A DNA stretch of 64,000 nt from positions 2,846,230 to 2,910,229 of the forward strand of contig CP085689.1 in assembly GCA_020683205.1 (NCBI GenBank), given 5' to 3'. This stretch comes from Lentisphaerae bacterium WC36. GTDB lineage: Bacteria; Verrucomicrobiota; Lentisphaeria; Victivallales; SZUA-371. Positions 57,102 to 64,000 of this stretch are shown here, in pieces. The notes beneath the pieces were generated by a model, which was given only the letters and a program-made list of their open reading frames with translations, had not been told where the DNA came from and did not search any database. The position numbers and the translations under genes were made by a program. Numbering within the stretch: position 1 is the first letter of the stretch; every line of letters starts with the position of its first letter.

Positions 57102-58520
57102 ATGCAGACAGCACAAAAACAGCCGCCATCACGCAACGAACAGTTACTCCAAGGAAAATTAAATATTCTTTCAGCTATAATGAAACTTGGTCATGATTCA
57201 TTTTCATGCCAAACTTTTAAAGAATGGTTGAGCTTTGTTGTAAATAATAGTGTATTGGCATTCAAGTATAATCGTTCGGCAATAATTGACGTACGAACAA
57301 AAAAATGTCCGTGCATTGCGATTTCAGGACAAAGTAAAATCAATCAAAACTCTGAACTTGCGTTACAATTAACAAGCGTTTGCAAAAAACTTCCAGAAAT
57401 TTCAACAATGACTGTTTTAGACGAAAATTTCTTCACTCAGTATGACTTTAGCCCAAGCTTTTATGATGATATTGCAGATATAACTGATAATTCTCGTGCT
57501 TTAGTTGTTGCACCTTTAAAGCAAAATGGAAAAGAACAAACTGAACTATTATGGATTATAGAATTCAATGATTTAAACAATGCAAAAGCTATTGCCAACT
57601 TAGTAGCACTGCTAGTGCAACACTACAATGAATCTTTACATTATATTTTAAATAAAAATAATTTCAAAATCTTTAATAATTTGGCAAAACCTAAAGCGTT
57701 ATTTAGCCCAATGAAAATTGCATTTTTAATGATTATTTTATTTTTAATTTCACTAGTTATCGTACGACTACCATTAATGTCTAAGGCTGAATTTGAATTA
57801 ATTCCCGCCTTGGAAAATGTTCAATATGCTCCTTTAGATGGGATTATTAGCAAGACCTATTTTAAAAATGGTGATAAAATTAACAAAAATGACAAAGTTT
57901 TAGATTATGAAACAAAAGATATTTTATTTGCTTTAACCAAAGCCAATGCATCTTTAAAAGAAGCTAACAGCCGCTTTGACACCACCTATCGTGAGTCCTT
58001 TGTTGATCCTAAAAAACTAGCTCAACTAGAAATGTTAAAACTAGAAAAAGAACAAGCAAAAATTGCCATCGAAAAAAATCAATACTACCTTAAACGCAGT
58101 ATAGTAAATAGCAAAAGCAATGGAGTTATTGCCATTGATGCTACAGAAAAATTAGAGGGTAAATTTGTTCGTAAAGGACAAAAGCTATTCGAAATTCTAA
58201 CTTCAGGTGATATTGTTGCTGAAATATTTTTAGACCAGAAAAATGCGAGTGTTTTAAATGATTTATCCAGTGATAAAATTGAATTAACCCTTGAAACTAT
58301 GCCTGAAAAAGTTTTTAAAGGTGAACTAATTTCATTGAGTCCAAAACCAATTTTAACTGAAAAAAATCTTCACTGCTACGTGATAAAAGTTAAATTGAAA
58401 AATTTACCTAAAGATGTTATCTATGGAATGCGTGGCAATGCGAGCCTATACGGAGACAAAGTTTCTTTAGGTTATTTTCTATTTAAAAATGTAGTTTTAT
58501 GGTGGCGTAAATCAATTTAA
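57102..58520 (+). CDS. Membrane protein with GAF-like N-terminus and HlyD-like C-terminus
   Basis: 472 residues. The first 190 residues are soluble and GAF-like in pattern (FKEWLSFVVNNSVLAFKYNR, then VVAPLKQNGKEQTELLWIIE). A membrane helix follows at about 205-222 (IAFLMIILFLISLVIV), then the adaptor module: VQYAPLDGIISKTYFKNGDKI, a helical hairpin, and SNGVIAIDATEKLEGKFVRKGQKL. So a cytoplasmic sensor-like domain is joined to a periplasmic adaptor arm. It starts 16 bases after the adaptor gene with TAGGAG before the ATG. This domain pairing is not that of ordinary type I or RND adaptors. Confidence 0.82.
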   Translation: MQTAQKQPPSRNEQLLQGKLNILSAIMKLGHDSFSCQTFKEWLSFVVNNSVLAFKYNRSAIIDVRTKKCPCIAISGQSKINQNSELALQLTSVCKKLPEISTMTVLDENFFTQYDFSPSFYDDIADITDNSRALVVAPLKQNGKEQTELLWIIEFNDLNNAKAIANLVALLVQHYNESLHYILNKNNFKIFNNLAKPKALFSPMKIAFLMIILFLISLVIVRLPLMSKAEFELIPALENVQYAPLDGIISKTYFKNGDKINKNDKVLDYETKDILFALTKANASLKEANSRFDTTYRESFVDPKKLAQLEMLKLEKEQAKIAIEKNQYYLKRSIVNSKSNGVIAIDATEKLEGKFVRKGQKLFEILTSGDIVAEIFLDQKNASVLNDLSSDKIELTLETMPEKVFKGELISLSPKPILTEKNLHCYVIKVKLKNLPKDVIYGMRGNASLYGDKVSLGYFLFKNVVLWWRKSI

Positions 58521-58545
58521 TAGATTCGTAAATGAGGTGTATATA

Positions 58546-60849
58546 ATGAATAGTAACGTTGTGAATGTTGATTTTAATGACAACAAAGACCCACATTCAC
58601 ATTTAGTACAAAATACAATTCAAGAAGTTCATAACGCTTTTAGGATATTTGAATCAAAACATTATTCGGATCAAGAAGCTGCATTACAACATCATTTTAA
58701 AGATGAAAGTTCTGTTCAAAAAAACAACGCAGACACTCCCAATAAATTAGATAAATTTTCTACTGGAATGCTACGCTTTGATTTAAAATTAATTCCAGGA
58801 GGAATTGATATTAACGCCTTTGAAAGCTTTGTTTTATTTGACCCAGTGACAGATAACTATTTTCGCTTAACGAAAGAAAACAAACGTATAATCGAGTTGA
58901 TTACAGAAGATATGAAGTTAAGTAAATTTATTGCAAAACTACGTAGACATGGGATAACAGCGCCTGATGAAAAAGTTATTTCTTTAATTGGTTTTCTTCA
59001 TCAAAGCAACTTGACAATGCCAACAGCAAATACAACACACCAAAGAGTTTTAAAAATGCACGAGCAGATGAATAATAATCGCTTAAAAATGCTGTTATCT
59101 AGTTATCTATTTTTTAAAATACCATTAATAAAACCCGACAATTTTTTGAATAAAACGGCAGCCCTTATAAAAGCTATATTTAATAAATGGTCTATATTTT
59201 TATTAGTATTTTTGGCGGTAATTGGTTATATTTGCGTTGTTTTTAATTTTCATAAATTATCCGATATCTTTATTAAGTCTATTTCTATAAAAGGATTAAT
59301 TCGCTATAGTATTGCAATCGTTATAATAAAAATAGTTCATGAATTCGCTCATGCATATATGACCAAACTATCAGGTTGCAGAGTGCGCAGAATGGGTATT
59401 GCAGTAGTATTTTTTATGCCCCGTTTATATAGTGATTTAACCGATGCATGGCGAGTTTCAAGCCGGCACAAACGTTTTTTAATTGATGGAGCCGGTATTA
59501 TTAGTGAATTAATTATCGGTGGGCTTGCTGCACTAGTTTGGGCAAATACGATGTCGGGCAACACCAATACGGTCGCATACTATATTTTTGCAGTAAGCAT
59601 TATTAATACCGTTTTTGTTAATGGGAATCCGTTGATTCGTTACGACGGCTACTATATGTTAATGGATTTTTTGAATGTCGATAATCTGCAAAAACGTAGT
59701 ATCGAAATGATGAAGTACATTCGCCACCGTTATTGGTTCGGAATTGCAGGCAAAGTTCCTGATGGATTCTACACCAATGCACGTGTTTACCTGGTATTAT
59801 ATGGAATTGGTGCATATATTTATCGAATCTTTTTATATACGTCGATTATTATGGTCGTCTATTTTCAATTTACTAAAGCAATAGGAATAATTTTATTAAT
59901 TTTAGAGGTATATGTTTTAATTATTATGCCGTTACAAATGGAGATAAAACAACTGATTATGTTACGAAAAAAAATGACAGCAAAAAATGTTTTAATAACG
60001 TCATCATTGACTGCGATCTTACTGGCAATTTTCATTATCCCACTACCATGGAGTATCGAAATGCCATGTATTACTCAAAGTGATAATGCAAGCTTTGTTT
60101 ATACGCAAACTGATGGTTATTTGCAAAAAATTTATGTAAAAGATGGCGACATTGTTCAAAAAGGAGATGCTATTGTTAAGCTAGATGATCCAAATTTAAA
60201 CTGGCTCTTAGCGGATCAAGTTCAAGAAAAGAAAATTGCGCAAACCAAACTCGATGCCTTGAATACTGACATTGAAACATTATCTGCAGTAAATACTCAA
60301 AAATTAATTCTAAATCAAGTCAATGAAAGTATTTCACAAACACACCACCTACAAAAAATGTTAACCAATAAAGCTCAAAGCAGTGGAACTTTTGCATTGT
60401 TTGACCGAAAACTGAAACAAGGGAAATGGCTCGAAAAAGGAACTTTTATTGGTGAAGTTTTTTCAAAAGATGAAATTGTTTTACACGCATTTATTGTTGA
60501 ATCTGATTATAGCAAGGTAAAAATTAACGATCAGGTTAATTTTACAATTAGTGACAATTTGAAGGTTTATAAAGGTAAAGTTGCCAGTATTTTCCCTGTT
60601 CCAACAGAATTAAGACCTTCTCCATTGCTACAACCATTTGGAGGTCCAATTTTATGTAACAAAGTTTCAGATGTAACTTATAAACCGTTAACACAATATT
60701 ATGAATTAAAAATTATTCCAGATAGCGATATAAAAAATGAACTTTTAAATGGTCGAACAGGTACTGTTTCAATTAAAAAATATTCATCCTTAGCATGGAA
60801 TATGATAACTAATGCACGAAATATTATCAACAAAGAACTCAGTTTTTAA
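58546..60849 (+). CDS. M50 metallopeptidase fused to HlyD-type adaptor domain
   Basis: 767 residues from the ATG at 58546, with GAGGTG as ribosome site. The first 180 residues are soluble. Membrane helices start near residue 220. The site-2-protease motifs are intact: HEFAH at 265-269 and NPLIRYDG at 361-368, supplying the zinc ligands His, His and Asp and the catalytic Glu. After more helices (around 420-505) comes the periplasmic half with FVYTQTDGYLQKIYVKDGDIVQ, a helical hairpin, and QGKWLEKGTFIGEVF. The protein may cleave or recognise a substrate within the membrane and pass it to the adaptor/TolC conduit (inference). It could take the place usually held by an ABC or RND transporter. Confidence 0.88.
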   Translation: MNSNVVNVDFNDNKDPHSHLVQNTIQEVHNAFRIFESKHYSDQEAALQHHFKDESSVQKNNADTPNKLDKFSTGMLRFDLKLIPGGIDINAFESFVLFDPVTDNYFRLTKENKRIIELITEDMKLSKFIAKLRRHGITAPDEKVISLIGFLHQSNLTMPTANTTHQRVLKMHEQMNNNRLKMLLSSYLFFKIPLIKPDNFLNKTAALIKAIFNKWSIFLLVFLAVIGYICVVFNFHKLSDIFIKSISIKGLIRYSIAIVIIKIVHEFAHAYMTKLSGCRVRRMGIAVVFFMPRLYSDLTDAWRVSSRHKRFLIDGAGIISELIIGGLAALVWANTMSGNTNTVAYYIFAVSIINTVFVNGNPLIRYDGYYMLMDFLNVDNLQKRSIEMMKYIRHRYWFGIAGKVPDGFYTNARVYLVLYGIGAYIYRIFLYTSIIMVVYFQFTKAIGIILLILEVYVLIIMPLQMEIKQLIMLRKKMTAKNVLITSSLTAILLAIFIIPLPWSIEMPCITQSDNASFVYTQTDGYLQKIYVKDGDIVQKGDAIVKLDDPNLNWLLADQVQEKKIAQTKLDALNTDIETLSAVNTQKLILNQVNESISQTHHLQKMLTNKAQSSGTFALFDRKLKQGKWLEKGTFIGEVFSKDEIVLHAFIVESDYSKVKINDQVNFTISDNLKVYKGKVASIFPVPTELRPSPLLQPFGGPILCNKVSDVTYKPLTQYYELKIIPDSDIKNELLNGRTGTVSIKKYSSLAWNMITNARNIINKELSF

Positions 60850-60912
60850 GTTGCAAAAATATTATCTTAAATTAAATTATTTTTTATAATTTAACATAAT
60901 TCAAAAGGAAAA

Positions 60913-61233
60913 ATGTCTATGAAATTCGACAATGTATCAGTTGAAGCAAAAGCAAATACTTATTTTGATGGCAAAGTAGTCAGCTACGCAATTACTTTAG
61001 AAAATGGCGAAAAGAAAACTCTCGGGGTGATTTTCCCAGGAGAATATAAATTTAATACAGCTGCTGCAGAGCGCATGGAAATTACCATGGGAAAATGCAC
61101 TGCTTGCGTTGAAGGCGAAACAAATTTTTATGAGTATGAGGCCGGCTCATATTTTGACATTCCTGCAAATTCATTCTTCAAAATTAAAGTTGATGAACAT
61201 GCAGAATATGTTTGCTCATACATTAATAAGTAA
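60913..61233 (+). CDS. ppnP: Pyrimidine/purine nucleoside phosphorylase PpnP
   Basis: 106 residues, a single small cupin of the DUF1255 family. The pattern EAKANTYFDGKVVSYAI, LGVIFPGEYKFNTAAAERMEIT and YEAGSYFDIPANSFFKIKV is characteristic. It phosphorolyses several nucleosides. It lies 63 bases after the M50 gene; the intervening AT-rich hairpin at 60872-60894 lacks a clear T-tail, so co-transcription is possible, but a link with the export system is unproven. AAAAGGAAA precedes the start. Confidence 0.9.
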   Translation: MSMKFDNVSVEAKANTYFDGKVVSYAITLENGEKKTLGVIFPGEYKFNTAAAERMEITMGKCTACVEGETNFYEYEAGSYFDIPANSFFKIKVDEHAEYVCSYINK

Positions 61234-61242
61234 AATTTTTTA

Positions 61243-61980
61243 GGTTCATGACAACTTAAGCAGCTTATTTCTAAAATTTTTCAGAAGAAATTTATAGATA
61301 TTTTTATACCTATAATTGAATCTGAATTCACATTCTTTAAAGTGCAAATAGAACGTGTTTTTGGAAATACCTTTAAAACGAGCAAGCCTAGTTTTGGCAA
61401 TGCCCCAAAAATTCCCAATCCCATTGATGTGATTGTGTCCATCGGCGAATTCATTTTCGCCGTGTTTAACACGATCGTGCCTCCGATAGCCAAAGTCAAC
61501 CAATCCGTTGTAAGTTCTGAAAGAATCGGTGTAAATTGTTGCATTTTTGGCAATTTTCTTGCTGACTATTGGGTAAAGTTGCTGGCGAGAACAGTTATCC
61601 AATTGTTGGGTGTATACCTTCCCTCCACGCTTAATCATACCAAAAACAATGCTTTTGCCTCGTGATCCACGCCCTCGAACGCCACGTATACGACGAGCTC
61701 CAAAGTAGCTTTCATCAAGTTCAACGCTACCATCTGCAAAAATGCATTACTGCTCGCAAATCACAACAATTCTTAATAGAAAAGCCTTTAAAATCTTGTT
61801 GACACTGCTGCTATTTAGGTTCGTTAATTCTGCAATTTTTGATGCTTCAATATCGTAGACAAAATACTTCAAAATCTCAAGAAACTTCGCATCAGAAATT
61901 TTCGACCGTTTTATATATTTATTACTCATTTAATAAAAAAACTTAAATTAAAATATTTTCAAGTTTAGTTGTCTTGAACC
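61243..61980 (-). mobile_element. IS1595-family insertion sequence, decayed
   Basis: 738 bp bounded by inverted ends: GGTTCATGACAACTTAA at 61243-61259 and, read inward from the right, GGTTCAAGACAACTAAA at 61980-61964 (15 of 17 match). The 8-bp flanks (61235-61242 and 61981-61988) agree at only five positions, so a target duplication is absent or eroded. It carries one broken transposase gene. Confidence 0.85.
61246..61929 (-). pseudogene. IS1595-type transposase (ISXO2-like DDE), interrupted by in-frame TAA
   Basis: The ATG at 61929 begins a helix-turn-helix-like N-terminus (FLEILKYFVYDIEASKIAELTNLNSSSVNKIL). The frame meets a TAA at 61747-61749 and then continues without other stops: FADGSVELDESYFGARRIRG with the first catalytic Asp, then IVFGMIKRGGKVYTQ, IYTDSFRTYNGLVDFGYRRH with the second, and HINGIGNFWGIAKTRLARFKGI, where the third acidic or Asn residue of this family is found. 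So the gene is one stop away from intact. The zinc-ribbon N-terminus of some IS1595 members is absent. Confidence 0.85.
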
Positions 61981-61998
61981 ATTTATATATATATAAAG

Positions 61999-62040
61999 TA
62001 GTGGGGAAGTATGCAAAAATACCTTACCCGCTATTTTTTT
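61999..62040 (+). terminator. Terminator between the ppnP side and ftsZ, plus direction
   Basis: TAGTGGGGAAGTAT and ATACCTTACCCGCTA pair over about 14 positions with one mismatch and one bulge, followed by seven T on the plus strand. The right arm overlaps the ftsZ stop codon. It would end transcription arriving from ppnP if the IS were not there. Confidence 0.7.
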
Positions 62041-63341
62041 ATCGTAATATTACGTCGCTGGAATGTTGGAGCATCAAGGTCTTCACCATTAAAACGATTT
62101 GGAGGAGTTGTTTCAAAATATCCTCGAGAGAAATGAATTAAACCCAATCCTACCTCTTCGTAATTATCAGTGGAGTTTGAAACTGAAGATTCACTAAAAA
62201 TATTTGAAATATTGTTATTAAATCGGTCTAAATTATGACTACTACTAAGTTGCTGTCCTCTATTATGCATATGACTTTGATCAAAAAATGATCCACTCTT
62301 ATTAACCGATTTTTGTTTGTTTTCTGGAGTATTATTTAATAAAGAATCAGCATGAGTAAAACTTCGCGTTGCCTTATAGTTGCCAAGAAAACGTACTGCT
62401 ACAGCATTTAACATTATTTTGCCATCTAAAGCTTTATTTAGAGCAGCTCCAGCACATAAAGCAGTATCTACAGATACTAGTTCACTTGCTTTTGTTAAAG
62501 TGTTTTTAATGCTTTTTAAATCAATATCTTCTCCCGCAGAAATAATAAAAAATACTGCATCAGCTTCACTTAAATACTTTTTCCCGCCCATAAATGGAGA
62601 ATTTAATACTCCATCAAGTAAACGTTGCGTAACATCTTCACAATCGTCAACTTCAACAACACAATTACCCAATGAGCATTGGCTGCTTTTTTTATTCATT
62701 ACATTGTACATAGTTGAAAAATCAATTTTCAATAACTCTTCACAACGCATCATATCACAAAATCCACTAACTAATAAGCTCATATGTTCAGTAGCACACT
62801 CAAAAGCTTCCTTTGCAGAACTATCGCCATCTAAAGTTGAAAAAATCAAATCATTTGCCAATGGAAAAATCAGCCCCTTTGAGGTCAATAAATCATCAAT
62901 ACCATCAGCAGCAGTTTTACGTTTCACGTCGCCTTCAAGAGCAAACGGCGTCGTAACAATAAAAACACACGGAATATTTATTTCAGCTGCTACACTAGCA
63001 ATAATTTTGGCTCCACCAGTCATAGTTCCCCCGCCAAAACCACCAGTGACAACCACCAAAGAACTACTAAGAATAATTTCCTTAATTAACTTTCGTTCAC
63101 GTGCAATCAAACGTGACCCCTTTATTACATTTCCACCACAACCTAGAGAAGAGTCGTGGGGTTGGCTAACAAGGTGCTTATTAGATAAAGATGAGCCTTC
63201 TACTACTCTTTTATCAGTATCTATGCCATGAATATTTAACCAATTATTTGCTGGAACGGCAGCCACTGATTGAGCAATTTTCACTCCTGAACTACCTAAA
63301 CCTATTACAGTTACTTTTTCAATATTTTTAGTTATTGTCAT
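62031..63341 (-). CDS. ftsZ: Cell-division GTPase FtsZ, divergent
   Basis: 436 residues. The GTP-binding glycine loop is GGFGGGTMTGG (100-110), and VIGLGSSGVK and GIDTDK lie where nucleotide contacts are expected. The C-terminal peptide EDLDAPTFQRR matches the conserved FtsA/ZipA-binding tail, which argues for genuine FtsZ. The T7 loop reads KIDFSTM (205-211), where the usual form is NxDxxD: the first Asp (D207) is kept, the leading Asn is Lys, and the second Asp is Thr210. The gene ends in TAG. It follows ftsA by 35 bases, the common dcw order. Confidence 0.9.
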   Translation of the reverse strand: MTITKNIEKVTVIGLGSSGVKIAQSVAAVPANNWLNIHGIDTDKRVVEGSSLSNKHLVSQPHDSSLGCGGNVIKGSRLIARERKLIKEIILSSSLVVVTGGFGGGTMTGGAKIIASVAAEINIPCVFIVTTPFALEGDVKRKTAADGIDDLLTSKGLIFPLANDLIFSTLDGDSSAKEAFECATEHMSLLVSGFCDMMRCEELLKIDFSTMYNVMNKKSSQCSLGNCVVEVDDCEDVTQRLLDGVLNSPFMGGKKYLSEADAVFFIISAGEDIDLKSIKNTLTKASELVSVDTALCAGAALNKALDGKIMLNAVAVRFLGNYKATRSFTHADSLLNNTPENKQKSVNKSGSFFDQSHMHNRGQQLSSSHNLDRFNNNISNIFSESSVSNSTDNYEEVGLGLIHFSRGYFETTPPNRFNGEDLDAPTFQRRNITIKK

Positions 63342-63376
63342 AATAATATTTTCTTTTAATTACTACAATTATATTG

Positions 63377-64000
63377 TTAAATTTTAAACGCTTTTAATTT
63401 TTCTTTGAAACCTTCAAACATACTCTTAGCGACGTAATCAACCCCATGAATAACACGTATTAAAATATTTTGTCGTTCTTGTTCTAAAAAATGTTTGTGA
63501 TTTGCACAAATTAAATTTAATAATCCTAAAATAGAACTATTTCTAGGAGAATATAGTTCATCAGGAATATTATTTCTATTTAAAGGTCTACCAATTCTTT
63601 GGGGTAAATCAAGCACTTCTCTACAGCCATTTTCAACAGTTGGCTGTAGAGCACCGCCTCCAGTTAAAACAACCCCATTGTCAAGGACCCCTTTAATGTT
63701 TAACGATAATAACTCATCGTTGATAATATGAAATGTTTCATGAACACGCAAATTAATAACTTTAGCCAACTCTTCAAGTTGAATACGTTTTGCTTTTTGC
63801 TCTTTGCTATGGACTTCATAAAAAACTTCGCCACGTTTAAGCATTTCAAGATATTTTCCATTATCAACAATCTCTTTAGCAACAGAAAATGACAAATCAA
63901 AAGCAATTTTCACATCATTAATAATATGATCAATACCAACACTAAGCGCTTTTGAATAAATTACCATTCCTTTGTAAAAAACTGTATATTCGACAGTTCC
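63377..64000 (-). CDS. ftsA: Cell-division protein FtsA, N-terminal part outside window
   Basis: The minus-strand frame is open to the edge of the window (the residues read EYTVFYKGMVIYSKALSVGIDHIINDVKIAF), so the ATG at 63967 is internal. Family features: the SVGIDHIINDV segment after subdomain strands, KRIQLEELAKVINLRVHETF, and the phosphate-binding GVVLTGGGALQPTVE. FtsA tethers FtsZ to the membrane. The C-terminal amphipathic helix is FEGFKEKLKAF. Located directly before ftsZ. Confidence 0.88.
   Translation of the reverse strand, partial: GTVEYTVFYKGMVIYSKALSVGIDHIINDVKIAFDLSFSVAKEIVDNGKYLEMLKRGEVFYEVHSKEQKAKRIQLEELAKVINLRVHETFHIINDELLSLNIKGVLDNGVVLTGGGALQPTVENGCREVLDLPQRIGRPLNRNNIPDELYSPRNSSILGLLNLICANHKHFLEQERQNILIRVIHGVDYVAKSMFEGFKEKLKAFKI

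Noticed and set aside
62380-63231. 283-residue frame opposite ftsZ
   Set aside because: It is antisense to a well-conserved gene; its length comes from the codon bias of ftsZ.

Overview
The window is AT-rich DNA from a Gram-negative bacterium, most likely of the PVC superphylum and probably Lentisphaerota. The pointers are a long type II pseudopilin with an [22 protein letters not shown] leader beside an AraC regulator, zinc-ribbon proteins including a Ser/Thr kinase, Sel1/TPR-rich proteins, outer-membrane chemistry (LpxA, GmhB, TolC-like protein, lipoproteins), a divergent FtsZ and a giant surface protein with a LEPR-like N-terminal tag. The phylum is inferred from gene content; no rRNA is present.

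Layout. 1-7832: tandem array of six membrane-anchored TPR paralogs overlapping by 4-8 bases; one carries an in-frame TAG. 8315-9500: secreted leucine-rich-repeat protein and small membrane protein. 9664-12223: tRNA-Ser, AraC regulator and pseudopilin, with paired 21-bp-spaced direct repeats between the last two. 12351-21206: mostly plus-strand housekeeping genes (PfkB kinase, SppA, LepA, signal peptidase I, PurU), two small lipoprotein genes (one frameshifted) and a zinc-ribbon membrane protein. 21271-25496: ClpC, Nudix and an OppC-type permease on the minus strand. 25767-33036: LpxA, Ser/Thr kinase, metallophosphoesterase, Sel1 protein, FAD reductase and a 26-residue membrane peptide. 33050-40663: GmhB, ABC-F ATPase, a secreted CxxC protein, TypA and a frameshifted epimerase. 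41027-41452: four near-identical tRNA-Glu(UUC) genes.

41679-61233 is the most distinctive region. A giant (about 4,000-residue) beta-helix surface protein lies downstream of a TolC-like lipoprotein and an 84-residue protein. Divergently from these run a periplasmic adaptor, a membrane protein with a GAF-like N-terminus and an adaptor C-terminus, and a membrane protein joining an M50 metalloprotease with an intact HExxH to a HlyD-like domain; PpnP follows. No ABC, RND or MFS motor is visible. I read this as a candidate dedicated export and surface-display system in which the M50/HlyD protein takes the place of the usual inner-membrane transporter. That function is inferred. The divergent intergenic region holds a perfect operator-like dyad, and the tolC side carries an RNA stem-loop.

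61243-64000: a decayed IS1595-type element inserted between ppnP and a plus-strand terminator, then ftsZ and the 3' part of ftsA on the minus strand. FtsZ lacks one of the two conserved T7-loop aspartates. Four reading frames in the window are broken (TPR paralog, small lipoprotein, epimerase, transposase); each could be real decay or an assembly error. TAG closes several intact genes here, so it is an ordinary stop codon.
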